A DNA stretch of 64,000 nucleotides, taken from positions 1,200,001 to 1,264,000 of the forward strand of contig CAWZYM010000087.1 of the NCBI GenBank assembly GCA_963966185.1, in the 5' to 3' direction. Position numbers and translations under genes: made by a program. The notes under the pieces are model-generated. The model did no database searches. It was not told where the DNA came from and worked only from the letters and a program-made list of their open reading frames with translations. Of the stretch, positions 39,217 through 53,000 are shown one piece after another. Each line of letters begins with the position of its first letter. The first letter of the stretch is position 1. The DNA comes from Rhabditoides inermis (taxonomy: Eukaryota > Nematoda > Chromadorea > Rhabditida > Rhabditidae).

Positions 39217-42200
39217 ATGCGGGCGCCACCCATCCCCTTCCTTCTGCTACTGCTATGCGCCGTCGCACGCGCTGATGGTGCGTGCCGATCCTCCAACAAC
39301 CATGTCTACCTACATTCCGCTCTCCCCCCTTGCCGTCCAGCATCCCTCTCCCCAACTTTCATCTCTGTCTCCCTCTTTTATTTACGTCTTCTCTACCCCT
39401 TGATTCAGACGCCATCGTGGCGCCGCTCGACTTCAAGACGTTCTGCGTGAGCGGCTTCCACCCTGGCACCCTGTCGACGGACGAGACAGTGTGCACGATG
39501 GAGGTTGGCAGGGGAGAGGAAGCAATGCGAGCGCGTGCGTCGCGCACATCGATCGATATCACTCATCAGCCAGGATGACGCGCCTGTCTATCAATATCCA
39601 CGAACTAGCCGAGCGACGCGCCGAACGATTTCACTCGTTTGGTAGATCGCCGCGACGATTGTGTGATATTCTTCATCAGTCAGAGCAACGCACCGATCGA
39701 TCGATATCACGCATTAGCCGGAGCGACGTGCAAAACGATCGATATCATGCAAAGCCCAAGGCAACATGCAACTTGATTGATATCACGCATTAACCACGGC
39801 GACGCGAAAATCGATCGATATCACACATAACCCAGGGCAGCGCACAGATCGCTTTCCCTCGTTAGATGGAGCGTCGTGCCGATCGATCGACGTCACTAAT
39901 TAGCCGCAGCGACGCGCCAATCGATCGATATCATGCATAGCCCAGGGCGACATGCAACTTGATTGATATCACGCATTGACCACGGCTATGCGAAAATCGA
40001 TCGATATCACACATTAGCCAGGGCAGCGCACAGATCGCTTTCACTCGTTAGGTGGGGCGTCGTGCCGATCGATCGACATCACTAATTAGCCGGAGCGACG
40101 CGCCAATCGATCGATATCATGCATAGCCCAGGGCGTCATGCAACTTGATTAATATCAAGCATTAACCACGGCAATGCGAAAATCGATCGACATCACTTAT
40201 TAGCCAGAGCGACTATGAACTGTTTATTGAATCATGGCAATTGATGGTTGTGAATTGTGTCTCGGTCATCGACAAAAAGTATTCTAAGAATAGCCGAATG
40301 CCTTGTTTCAGATAGCCGAAAGCGTGACTTCGAATCAAGCGGCCGCCTATTGTGGATCACGGCACTTCAGTGGCAAACTGCAACAGGTGGGGCCTCTCTT
40401 TCTCTCTCTCTTTCTCTCTCTTTTTCTTTCTTTCTCTCTTTCTCTTAATTTTAATTTCTCTTTCCAGCACCGTGTCGACTCTTTCACATGCACCTTCCAA
40501 CACAAGCTCGTCTGCCGCTCCGGCTACTTCCTCATTCAGTCGAATTGCTACAAAATCGTGTCGGTAAGTATAACCTAAACTAATTCAATCGGCTATCATT
40601 GTTTTCAGAACAAAAAGTACTCTGAGCGGGAGGCTGCATGCCAGCAGAGCGGTAAAGGAGAAGTTGTCGACTACGTCACACCCATTATGACGATACTACT
40701 GACACGTGGGTCTCTCTCTCTCTCTCCTTCTTACTCTCAATGGCATTCCTCCAGATCACATGACGCGTGTGGGCGAGTACAACGCGTGGCTCAAGCCGTT
40801 CGGTTCCGAAAGTGACCCCTTTAACTCTTTAGCATAATGGTGATTGCTTGTAGCTGTTGTGTTGTAGGCTCGCGTGCGATGCTGCTGCACACTAGCCGCT
40901 TCTACACGTCTGGCGGGGAGTTGCGGCGCGCGGAACGCGGCACGTTCTCCGGTGCGATCGACCCCGACAACGACGCGTTCAACGTGATCTGCGTCCACGA
41001 ACCCACCAAGACATGTACGTTCATCATGTCCATCGAGCTCTATGGCCCACAATCCACGTACCTACTCCATTACATGGCCATACATGGTTTTTTGTTGCTG
41101 ATATCTGATCACAGTTGATTAGTGATGTATGACCATGCTCGTTTCCGTTGCCTCGTTGGAGAATTGGTGCGACGCGTTGCGCGAGCTGCGGCTGCGATCC
41201 CAGTACAACAGCGACAAGAAGGTGTGCCTCTACATCACCTACAATCACTACCCGGTCAAGGAGCACGCACACAAGCTAATCGATAGGGTACGGCATCTCT
41301 CTCTCTCTCTCTCTTTTCACGTTTTCACTTTAGGTGAAAGGCCTGCACGATCGCTGTCAAATGTTCAAGGAGCACGACTTCATTCCGCTGGAAGAATCGT
41401 TGTTCAAGGATAACAAGCTGACCATATTGAATACGGTTCGTGAATTCGACGGACGGCACTCGTACGTTTGGTGGTTGCAGTTGTAGGTGAAGTTGCATAA
41501 TTAGAATTGTGAGCTGCATTACTAAACAGGAAAAAAAAGCTTAGCCATAAGCATAGCCTTAGTCTGAAGTAGCTAAGAGCGGGGCATATGGCGATGCATT
41601 TTGGAAATCGTTTGTGGCTGAAAGCATGTGGCGAAGCATTTTGGGAATTTTGGGAACTAATTGGGAATAGTTGGAAGAGTACCGCTTATTTTCTTGTAGG
41701 GTCACCCGGTGCGCGTGGCCGGCGCGTCTCGCGTGGCGCACGCGTCGAGCCAGGCCAGTGAGTGGCGCATGGTGACGTCAGACGGAGCGAACTCGAACGT
41801 CGACAAGAAGGTGCGAGTTCTGTCGGATCTAGAAGAACCGCAAACGTTTCGTTCGCATTAGTTTCCGCCGTACCGTTAAAGGAACAGTGGCGAGTTGATT
41901 CTGCAACTAGCTCTTTTGAACGCAAAAAAATTGCCGTAGACAGGACTCGAACCGGCGTGGTCTGTGCAGTAACGGCGCACACACGCATTGAGCCACATAA
42001 ACACGCGAGTTGAACGCAACGGAGATTCGATTTTACGAAGTACCTAAAGTTTAAAATGAGTCGCCACTGTACCTTAGTGTGCATTGTTTGTGCATTGTGC
42101 ATTGTGCATCTTAATGTGCATTGTAAGTGTGCCTTGTTTGAGATGTGAGTGTGTTTGAGATGTGGTTGGGCGGGAAGCCGCGCGGGAGTGCGAGCACGGC

Positions 42201-44331
42201 CGAGGGCGGCGCGTACACGCTGGGCATCGTGCGGCACGAGGGACGCACGCGCTACACCGACCTGCCGCCCTTCACCCCGCTGCCCGTTCTCTGCGCTGCC
42301 AGTCAGTCCTTGTCGAGATGGATGTGCCATGGATGATTATCGAAACTGTGGCGCTAGGACAGTGATACGGGGGCGAAACCGTTCTTTCCGTGGCTATCCT
42401 AGCGCCACAGCAAGTATAGCTTATGCATAGCCTATAGCACATTTATAGCTATTAATATCACCACTGTATTGATATGAGTGTGTTTTCAGCCATCAACAAG
42501 CAAGAGACGACTGCACGTGAGTTTTCTTGAGAGCATGTGTGACGCTTCTCACTCACTTCAGTGGGCTGTAACTGTCCGTCCACTTCGATCTGCACGACGA
42601 CTGGTGGAGAGCAGACGTGCGCGTGCAAGGACGCCAGCTATACCGACAAGTACCAGGAGTTTGTGTACAAAATAGGCAAACAACCGGTACGATGCTCATC
42701 TCGTAAACACACATGCTGCTGTTCAGGCACCTCGAGGAAAATTGTGCTATAAGTGCGGCGAATCTACGCTGATTGTACTGTTTTCGTATGAGGTAATGGA
42801 TTGCAGCTTGATTCAAATTTGAGTATTACTTTTTAGGAGTGCGCTAACATTGACCATTACAAATCTTTAATTGAAAACGTGAGTGACGTTATGGATGTTA
42901 TGGAAAACTCAACGTTCAGTTTCAGATATACGATCGGTTTTTCACTCCGGGCTTCAAAATGAGACTTATTGTCATTGCGTACCAACGTATGTTTCCAAAA
43001 CGAATAGTCATATACGTTTGTTGTTTCAGTGTCTGCTTCGGTTGTTCTTGATGAGAGGTATACGGCATATCCAACTAAAGCTCACATCCTTGCAAAAATG
43101 GAGAACATAAGACAATTGCACTATGACGCGAAAAGAGACATGGACATTTCAACGGACGAAGAGTTGATGAATCAAATTTACAATCATGGCACAAGGAGAC
43201 ATACAGAGTACAGTAGTTATTTCTACTATCGAAACTTGCCGTATCGCGGACTGAAGGTATGTTTCTTGACACTAAAACAGAAGGGGCGAAATGTTGACTC
43301 GCATTGCAATATTGAGCTCAAGTAACTTCGGTAACCTACTGGGTAGACTATGTTTGCTTTGTGCCACCACTGAACGGTTCACCACTTTTGAGATTTTTGC
43401 ACGCGCGTAACGTTATATAACATTATTAAAGGAGAGGAGCACAGAGTGATGAAATGAAATGATCAGCTGCTATCACACGTCAAAAATGATGATACATAAC
43501 GTCAGTTATTCGTGGCGGGACCAATTTTGAAAACTAATTCCCATTGGAAACTCGTGCCAAGTTTGTACTACACTACGAAATACTGACGCATTGCCTGATT
43601 TTCAAGATGCCAATTCATTTTATATCAAATTTATATTAAATGATATAATTTTAGTTTTGGTTTCAATTTGATCGCCATATCAATATTGACTATGTCGACT
43701 TCATGTCATTATTCCGTGCACCTCTCCTTTAATAAATTATATTATCTTATAAATTGTCTTATTACAGCTGGCTCTCGACGTGTTCAATCAAGCTGATATT
43801 CGCGACACGAAAAAGGTTAGCTTGTAACAACGAGCATGAATGACATTGAGACTGAGCCAGCACGTCATCATGTACGCGCATCATCCCATGGGACCGCTGA
43901 ACCATCACATGGGCTCGACAATCAACTATTTGAACAGCGAATTCGGAGGATGCACCCACTTGAACCTGGACGAATTCCACAAGCAGAACCAGATAAAGGC
44001 TTACAAGGCTTTGATGAACAGCCACCCTGATCTGGAGTTCTACGTCGTCCATGCTCCCCAACTACAGAATACTCCGTGAGTCGACATTTATTGCCCTGCA
44101 TCAAAACATTGCGTTTAGGGAGTATACAAATTCGTATTCTGAGTTGGGCATCAACAAAAACACACACTTGTTTGTACAAGTAAGCGGAATTGAAATTGCT
44201 CTTGTAATAGTGACGTTAAGGGATTGAATGCGAACGTCAGAGATTTCACTTCGCTGGCATTGGCCATGGAGGACTCGATGTGCGCCGGTGGCACGGACTT
44301 TGACGGAATCAACGAATTCGAGCGCAAGTAG
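39217..44331 (+). CDS. secreted C-type-lectin-like / EGF / vWA-like protein, 21 exons
   Basis: About 696 aa. A signal peptide is clear (MRAPPIPFLLLLLCAVARA). Residues about 55-210 look like a C-type-lectin-like domain (NQAAAYCGSRHFSGKLQ; SFTCTFQHKLVCRSGYFLI; NCYKIV; final FNVICVHE). A second, looser lectin-like part is at 210-370 (MWLGGKPRG, PVLCAA). A Cys-rich EGF-like stretch follows (CNCPSTSICTTTGGEQTCAC), then a C-terminal vWA-like domain of about 250 residues (STLIVLFSYE; MRLIVIAYQ; VIMYAHHPMG; LEFYVVHAP) without an obvious MIDAS. Exon starts and ends: 39217-39277, 39409-39503, 40312-40386, 40468-40563, 40609-40705, 40755-40811, 40868-41014, 41162-41287, 41334-41435, 41700-41810, 42160-42301, 42490-42516, 42562-42686, 42727-42792, 42837-42878, 42926-42986, 43030-43256, 43768-43815, 43861-44075, 44119-44179, 44221-44331. 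All joins keep frame except exon 7 to 8, where no canonical pair works. Likely extracellular; lectin-type immune effectors of nematodes are a reasonable comparison, but the function is not known. Confidence 0.75.
39540..40215 (+). repeat. minisatellite with 186-bp higher-order period in intron 2
   Basis: Variants of a roughly 37-bp unit built on GATCGATATCACGCATTAGCC...GCGACGC. Identical landmarks (TCATGCA-AGCCCA followed by CATGCAACTTGATT) recur at 39745, 39931 and 40117, exactly 186 bp apart, so five subunits form a higher-order unit. Confidence 0.85.
41930..42003 (-). other. tRNA-Asn-like sequence in lectin-gene intron 10
   Basis: The minus strand has an A-box-like TGTGGCTCAATGCGTG, a stem-loop with loop CCGTTAC (GTT position) and T arm GGTTCGAGTCC. 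Position 33 is C instead of the near-invariant T, and the acceptor is weak. It is probably a pseudogene or SINE-derived. Confidence 0.45.
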
Positions 44332-46152
44332 CCGAGACTTCTCCACCCAATCACAACACACACACAGCATAAACTCTAGTCCCACTAACAGAACCCCATT
44401 ACCGCCCACCAACGTTCGTCCACGTTAACACTTGCAAAAACCGTTATTATGAGTTCGATAAAAAGTTGTGTGTATGTGTATCTCGAGTCGTTGTTATTTG
44501 TGAAATACGACGTGTTTTCTCCTTGTATTTATAGGGTATCCCCTATTTTCACGGTAATTATCTCGGTCTACCCAGACACGAACCAGACAATGAGGGAATG
44601 ACGTCGAAAAGGGGTGTTTTTTTTATGTTTTTGAGTTTAATTGAGCCCTTCCCGAAAGAAAATCACAAATGTTGAGCCCACAATCTGTTGGTAGTACCCA
44701 GAGATGCATTTTGGAAATTTTTCATGATTTATAAGTTCTGGAGTAGCGAAATCAACAAAAGCGAGCCGACAATCGCTAGCGAACAGTGACAGCATGCCTC
44801 TGTTCAAAGGGCAAAAAATTAGAAAAATTCTTAATGAAGTTATCAAGTCCGGAAAGTGGTTCGATCCGCTTCATTTGACTTGCAAATGACCCTCATTTCC
44901 ATAAAGTCACACCGCCAAGCGCGCGAATTTCGTGGTCGAATGATCCAGCGCGGACCGATAGCGCCATCAAATGCGATGAAATGCTGTCTGGAAAATGTTC
45001 GGCGAGTGAACAAGCGTACCGTGAACGGGGCGAGTACCCTATAAGCGTGTGGTTGGGTGGGTGTGGGTGTCGTTTCCCGTCACTCTGGCTACCTCTGTCG
45101 CGGTCATTGGAACCGCGATGGCGCGCGGCCCCGCTGCCGCCAATCTCTGGACAGGAGTCTCCGCGCTTCCCCCCAACGAGCAGAGTGACCTCTCGCTCTC
45201 GCTCTTCTCTACCCGCCAATAAATATGTTAGTGATCATGTTCGTGTTTCGCGTATTCGAGTAGTGTGAACATTTTGGGGATGTGGTAACATCTAGTGGTG
45301 CCGGGGGGTGAAAGAGTGAGAGAGGGGGATAGGCTGTTGTGGCACTTATCGGCTGTGTCTAAATCCACTCAACCGCCGAATCGCACCCTCTCTCCCCCGA
45401 GAGAGAGAGCGAGAGAGCGCGCTGTTTGCAGACAGCGCAGGCGAACGCACACATGCACTTACGCTGCGACAAACGAAAATACAGAAAGAAGAGTCGTTTC
45501 AAATTGTTTCTATACAAAACAAACATGGTTGCACATACGCAACAAACCCGACCTGTAGTATGTAGTATATTCAATGATTTGCTACCACCGTCAAATTGTG
45601 TTATAAATCATGGTTATGCGATAGTAATGAACGAAAGAGCATGACAACCAAAAATTTCTATGAAATTAAATAAAAGCACATATATTATCTCTCTAAAGTA
45701 CTTGCGTAAAGAGACGTAAAGAAAAGTTCGATAAAAGTTGTGTGTATCTCGAGGTTTTTAGTATTTGTAAAAGTTTTATGCATGCGCTATTTTGTTGAAT
45801 TGAGTCAAGACAAACTGACTCTCTTTATGCAAGTACTTTTGAGAGATAATAGCGTTTCCGTTGTTTTGCTATCGTTATCACACTACGAAAATGCGCAGAA
45901 AAACAAATTAATGTTTATAAAATTCAACACATAAAACGTCTTCAAATAAAACATGTGCGACAATTTGAGTAATACAACATGTAGCTAATACGATAGGTAA
46001 GTATTTCTCTGCTATGTGTACCCATAGTGAAAGTGTATCGAGTATCGAGTGGGCGAGTCACTCTCTCCCGCGCCTCCTCCTCCTCCTCCTTCTCCTCCTT
46101 CTCCTCCTCCTTCTCCTCCTCCTTCTCCTCCTTCTCCTCCTTCTCCATCTCT
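44332..46152. other. region between convergent genes, no supported gene
   Basis: The lectin gene (+) and the synaptotagmin gene (-) converge here. A short 3'-flank block (GATAAAA-GTTGTGTGTAT-CTCGAG) occurs at 44457-44488 and again at 45729-45752. A (TCC/TTC)n tract at 46075-46147 lies in the 3' UTR side of the synaptotagmin gene. Confidence 0.35.
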
Positions 46153-47982
46153 TTACTTTCTCTCCGCCTCCAGTTCGATCCATCTCTGCGGCAGCTGGTC
46201 CTCTCGCAGCGAATCCAATCGAAGCTCTAGCTGAAATCGAACAATCATTCGATATGGATCAATAACACGATACTGACATGTCCTAGGACGGGCTTGGACG
46301 CGAAGGCGCCGTAGTTGGTGTCGTCCTTGACTGAGAACTGCACCTTGTAGTTGTGCAGATCGCTCGGTTTGATATCGAATTCGAAGCTGCAAGGATGGGA
46401 GGATGGAGAGAGAGAGGGGGGGGGAGAGGGATATGCTCACTGGTTGTCGAACACTGGTTGCAGGTTGTCCTTGTACACTGCCGTCTTCCTCTTGAACACC
46501 TCCTTTGCTCCTTCGGCTGTGATGATCTTCACCACCACATAGGGCGACGCGGTACCGTCGGTCTCCACCTGAAACAATAGATAGTCGGAATCGCTGACAT
46601 TTTCATGACATGTCAATTCAACATCTGTCCGGTGTATTTCTATCGTGACGCGCACGAAACGAAATCTTCCCCAAGAACCCATAGAACCCTTGGTCAGAGT
46701 TTTATAACATATCGAGTTACCGAATACTGGAACATCTTCGATGCTTCCACAATATGCCAATAAAAAAGGTTGACTTCAGAAACAAATGTCATATTTCACA
46801 CACAACCGCTCACGTTTCACTGTAGATGATCCCATTAGTATGTAAATTGCTCTCTGGCGACGAAGTGCCCTGACGTAGTTGGCTTTTTCTCTCTCTACTA
46901 ACTTGAGAAGTTCTTGTATCTGTTTCTAAGATTGACAGACCTTTTTTAAACGCGTTTGGGTGTCAAAAGGTTCTGTCGCAGTCATCACTCTGCCAAACTA
47001 GATACCTTTTGTTCTTAACCGGTACTAAGATGTTTCTGCTGTTCGATGATTGATACAACACGGATAAACTATTATTATTAAGAAAATACTAAAACGCGCA
47101 AACAGTGAAGGCGAATCAATGTATTGCGAAATCAGAGCATTGCGAAATCACTAATCGATAAATCAATAACGATGGACGCACCGGTCTGAGATTCCTTGCC
47201 TGGATGCACTTGCACTGCAGTCGCTGCCCTAGCTGGTCGTAGTGGATGGCCAGTTCCAACTCGCCCCGCGGAGACTCCGACCTAGAGAGGAGACAAGGTG
47301 CGGGCAGTCTCTTCGGAAGCAAAGTGTTTCGAAGCGATAGCGTTACGAACTGTTCGGGATGTTCAGGTGTTCAGGGGCAAGGCATTACGTGTTCGGGTGT
47401 GTTCCGAAGGCAATTCGAGGAGTGTTCGCGGGGCAAATTGAAAGGCGTGTTTCGAGAAACTGACCGCAACTAGAGAGGCAATCAATAGAACAAAAAATAG
47501 ACGTTATGAAGAGTATATAATACCATAGGAGGGGAATGTAGAGATCCGAAGAAACGTAGAAAGAGAGAAAGAGAGGGAGAGAGAGAGAGAGAAAGAAAGA
47601 GAGAAAGGAAGGAAGGACAGGAACCAGGAGCGCACATGCTGTCGTTGGGGCTCTTGTGGTGCTTGTGCTTGAACAGCCGCCCCAGCCTGCTCTTCGTTCC
47701 TCGGTGGCTCGCCGAAGAGTGACGACCCGAAGCCAGCGAGTTCATAGAGTCGTGCCGGTTCAGAGCCTAAACATCGATTCGTCAATCGATTATCGATCAA
47801 TCGATCGATCAATATGATGATCACAGAAGCTTGGATGCGAGCAACGACACTGGTACGACTACACACAACCCACGCAGAAATCGCCGTTGTCGAGTTCCTA
47901 TGAGGCGATTTGAGATGAGATGAGAGGGAGAGGGAGAGGGAGAGGGGAAAAGATAGAGAGAGAGGAAAGAGAGAGGGGGAGA

Positions 47983-48039
<57 letters not shown>

Positions 48040-50015
48040 CACATGGTACTGGCTCGAGTCGAGCTTCACTTCGGCGTCCATCGCTCCATGGTGCGGGTTC
48101 ACCGTCTTCGCTGGCTCCACAGCCACCGCGTCGCCGTTCTGCGAATCGATAATCGATAAATAAACTAATCGATAAATAAATAAAGACAAAAAACCACTCA
48201 CGCTAGCCGCGCCGTTGCCGTTGGCGCGCTCAATGTGCTTACCTGAAAGACATTGCTACTGTACTTGCCATTACTCGCATATTCATATACGGTACTCCCA
48301 TCTACCGTACTCCCATCTATTGTACTCCCATCTACCGTATTACCATCTACCGTACTCCAATATACAGTATGTACTCCCATCTACCGTACTCCCATCTACC
48401 GTACCCACCGGTGGCGTAGTGTTGAAGGGTGTCGTGTTCGAGCTCGTGAGACTGGAGGGGTTTGGGCTGCCGGGGACGGAGACCCTGCAACACGCGCAAC
48501 TCAGGAGAGACCACCCACGAAGAACCGAGACCACCCACGAAGAACCAAGCGTTGTCATGTCAGTATCAAGTATATATCATGTTATTTCATACTTCGTTGT
48601 GAACGTTTCAATGCTAAAAAATCTTTATCATGCTCAGAACTTTGACAACAACATGCGTTTCACTGAAGCTTCCTACAAAAGCAAAGAGCACCAACCACCG
48701 TAGACCCGAGAAAAATGGCAATACCGTGAATTCGAAATACTTTGGCGCGTGATAGAATATGGCAGACTGGCAACGAGCAAGTTGGTGAGTGCAAAACATA
48801 GGGGTGATAGTGCGAATATGCTAATTTCATCGATCATCAGATCTCCACTTCGTCTCCAAAGTTTGTCTTCCTTTCGCGCAACGCGGGCGATGACACCGTC
48901 TCCTGTGGCACGAACACCTCCTCGGTGGGCGGGGCGAGCACGGTGACGGTGGGCGTGGCTTGGAAGGGCGTGGCGTGGAAGGGCGTGGCGAGCATCTCGC
49001 CGCCGCTCATGCTCATCTCGTGGACTTTGATGGGAGGAGGGGGTTCAGACATGGGAATGTCAATTTCGGGCAGGGTAAATGCATCCTTGGCGCGCTCCTC
49101 CAACTGCCGAATCTTCTCCGGGTCCTCCTTGGCGGGCACGAAGGCCTGAAGGCGATTCATAGCTACACGGATAGACCTGGAGGGGCGGTCAGTCTCTTCG
49201 CAACCGCTTTCGAAACTGCTTTATATGACGTCTCTTATATAGTGAACACGGCCCGGATATAGTTGCACAGCGCGTCTCACAGAGAGAGAGAGAGCGGCTG
49301 GCGCGCAGGATGCCCCGCGAGTGAATGAGCGCGTAGCGATTTCAAGAAAGAAATTATGGCGCGCAACCGCTTGCTGGCAAATTCGCAAAAGAGCAGAGCG
49401 TCGCGTGTGTGCGGCGCGGTCGTGGGCCTGACCGCTCTCGACTGTGCGGACCGTGGTGAAGCAGAAACGAAAAGGCCTGTTTCGAAGAGACTAACCACAC
49501 CTTCTGATCAGTAGAGGAGCTCAAATTTCGACGACACATTACGGAGGAAAACAGGGTGCGATAGATAGGCGAGCATGCATGTGCGTGGGAGGTTGCCAGT
49601 CAGCCATATATGACCACACCAATCTCTCTCTCTCTCCCTCTCTCTCTCCCTCCCTCTCTCCCTCCCTCCCTCTCTCTCTCTCTCCCCCCCTCTCTCTCTC
49701 TCCCTCCCTCTCTCTCTCTCCCTCTCTCTCACTCACTCTCTACTCACCCTCAGACGGACAGTCAGGACCATGCTGCTTTGGTGGACTCCCATCGATAGAG
49801 GGAACGTGGTCTGGTAGTACTCGAGAGACGGCTCCTGCGAGAAAACAATCGATATCGAATAATCAATATCATTCAATATGTACTGTACCTTCATGAGAGC
49901 AGTCAGCGGAAGGGTGAAAGTTCCGAGAGAGCGGCGCGTACCGTCATCGAACGCCTGAAGTATCTCTCTCTCTCCTCTTTCTCTCTCTCTCTCTCTCTGT
50001 TCCTCCCTCCCTCTT

Positions 50016-50051
<36 letters not shown>

Positions 50052-53000
50052 CCACCTCGAACTTGAGCTCCTGTCCGGCCGGGTTTCGCACAAAGAACTG
50101 GAACTTTGACTGGAACAACGGGTTCACAGTCTTCACCTGGAACACGTAGCAATAAACATGTAAACACCAAAAACAAACAACAAGTAAACAAACAAACGAA
50201 CAACAAACGAAGAACAACATAGATAAACAAACAAACCTTGACCGGCGTGCGCTGTGCGTCTTTGCCGAGAGTCACTTCGACAAACGGCGACGGCTCCAGC
50301 TTCGACTTGGGGTACTGTAATCAGTGTACTGTACACAATGAATGGGTACTGTAACACGGTATCACCAACGTAACAGTGCGCGTGTTCCGTGTTACAATGT
50401 GACCAAAAAAGAAACCATAGAAGATTTGGAAGGGGGAATAGAAAGTGCTGGTGACGAAACAGAGCGTAGTGCAGTTGCAGAGGATATTGCATGTTCAAAT
50501 TCACTATTCGCATTCTCGCTAACCCACTTGCTTTTTCGACGGCGGAAACTGAAAAGCGGGCATTCCAAGGGAGTGAAAATAACAAAAGCACTCGTACCAT
50601 TCGAAAATCGATAACTCACCGGCAGGTCGCTGATCGAATCGATGTAGACCATAAGGAGGGCGGGGTGGATCGGCTGAAACGAAGAACTTTCTCTCCCTCT
50701 CTATCCCCTCCCTCTCTCTCTCTCTCTCAAACATGAACCCCACACATCGCATGAGCAAATGTGTCTCACTCTGTGCTCCGCCCCCTCCCGCCCCGCCCCC
50801 TCTCACCTTGTCGGCCTTGAGCCACTCGCTCTCCCACGCCTGCGCCTCCAGATGCTTCACGTCCGTCGACAGATCCAGCCACGTGGCCTTGAGATGGAGG
50901 TCGCCGTGCTTGCAGCCCTCCAGCGGGAACCACTGCAACCAATCAACTCGAGAACTTCCCTCCAATATTGGTTTCATGACGATTCTAAATACCATGAACC
51001 CTAGCCCTCCAGCGGGAACCACTTCAACAGACAAGTAGGGATCCCGGTCAGTCTCGGTCAGTCTCAGAACAGCCTACAGAACTGGACCAAGCGAAAAAAA
51101 ATATAATGAAAAGTATAGTGAGAAATGTCGTGTTTGCTCGTGGAGCACACTTCATACGCACAAATTTACTCGAGTGGTAATTCTCACTATGAAACGAGAA
51201 AGAACGCACCTTCTCGACGGCTCCCCTGGCCTGGATGGCGTTGAGGTCGACGCTCAGCCGGCCCAGCTCCTCGTCCTGTCCGTTGTCCTCGTCGAACAAC
51301 TGAATGCGGTAGAAGTATGTTTGTCCGTCTGTCCCCGTCTGTCAGTGTGTTTGTATGTGTGTCTGTGTCTGTCTGTATGTATGTATGTCAGTAGTTCAAT
51401 TATTTTGATGCAATCAATCGCTATTTTCCTGACTATCCGCACTCCACACAGAGGATAGACAAAAAGAATCGAAACCACTGCGCGCACAACAAAATGGGCT
51501 GCAGCTGAAGCCACTCTCGACGGTGATCTCTCCTCCCTCCCTCTCTCCTCCCTCCCTCTCTCCTCCCTCCCTCCCTCTCTCCTCCCTCCCTCTCTCCTCC
51601 CTCCCTCTCTCCTCCCTCCCTCTCTCCTCCCTCCCTCTCTCCTCCCTCCCTCTCTCCTCCCTCCCTCTCTCCTCCCTCCCTCTCTCCTCCCTCCCTCTCT
51701 CCTCCCTCCCTCTCTCCGCCCTCCCTCTCTCCTCCCTCCCTCTCTCCTCCGTCCCTCTCTCCTCCCTCCCTCTCTCCTCCCTCCCTCTCTCCTCCCTCCT
51801 CCCTCTCTCCGCCCTCCCTCTCTCCTCCCTCCCTCTCTCCTCCGTCCCTCTCTCCTCCCTCCCTCTCTCCTCCCTCCCTCTCTCCTCCCTCCCTCTCTCC
51901 TCCCTCCCTCTCTCCTCCCTCCTCCCTCTCTCCGCCCTCCCTCTCTCCTCCCTCCCTCTCTCCTCCGTCCCTCTCTCCTCCCTCCCTCTCTCCTCCCTCC
52001 CTCTCTCCTCCCTCCCTCTCTCCTCCCTCCCTCTCTCCTCCCTCCTCCCTCTCTCCTCCCTCCCTCTCTCCTCCCTCCCTCTCTCCTCCTCCCCTCCCTC
52101 CTCCCTCCCTCTCTCCTCCCTCCCTCTCTCCTCCCTCCCTCTCTCCGCCCACCTCTATGCGCAGCTTCTGACCGTCCGCCTGGTCCACCACCGCCTCGAA
52201 GTACTCGTTCCACACCGGATTCAGGTCGTTGTCGATCGTGCGCGTCTTGAAGAACTGCGAGCCCACTGAAATAAGGCTCTCAAAATCTATTGATGTCAAG
52301 TATTGATGAATTGATGTTTCTCCGTCGCTCGCTCTCCCCTTCCATTTCGAATAGGAAAAAAACGACATCATGATCCAAGGTACCTTGAATCTCGGCGTAG
52401 GGATCGCTCTTGCCCTTCTTGAGGAAGGAGATGTCCCTGTTCTCGAGGTTCTTCGCCTCGATCACCTTCAGCCGGATCACTCCCTGAAATGACAATACTG
52501 TAGGTGACACCGTACACCTTCATCTATCATAATCCACAGAGTGCGGCATAACAAGAATTTTTCGCTACCTATGACCCCATTCCGCTAATAGCTGGCCACT
52601 AGTGCGCCACTATCTCGCGACTAAAATTTGCCCTCGCGGGATAGTGGCGCAGTAGTGGCGGGATAGTGGCCAGCTAATAGCGGAATCTCATCGTCTCGAG
52701 CAGCGAATACCCGCGATTATTCGCGTTTCCTATTCGTCCCTTTCTTGCTACCTCATTATCGCTAGTATACAATGATATTTTACAGAATTTTGAATGACAT
52801 TTATCATTAATGGACAGGTTTATTTATGTATTGGTGAGGGTCTTCTAGTAGTTTCCCGTCGTCTTGGTAGTAGGGTCGACCGCGCTCGCATTGGCTTCGG
52901 CGATTCCACCTCGCTCATAGGACGTCCTGAAAGAAGACGGACGTTGCATGAACAGTGTGATTCAAACATAACATAATTGAATCATAATGCTCATGCTCAC

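Noticed and set aside
39540..40215. Regularly spaced repeats resembling a CRISPR array
   Set aside because: Eukaryotic context, no unique spacers; the units are tandem minisatellite variants with a 186-bp higher-order period.
41686..42330. 214-residue minus-strand frame
   Set aside because: Antisense of lectin-gene exons 10-11, which are well supported by phase and homology-like motifs.
46437..46760. Stand-alone small C2-domain gene at 46-48 kb
   Set aside because: The exons continue in frame from the synaptotagmin linker and supply its third C2 domain, so they belong to the larger gene.
51254..52371. Overlapping 250-320-residue frames on both strands (GGRRE- and SLPL-type repeats)
   Set aside because: A 15-bp minisatellite is open in every phase; it fills an intron of the synaptotagmin gene.
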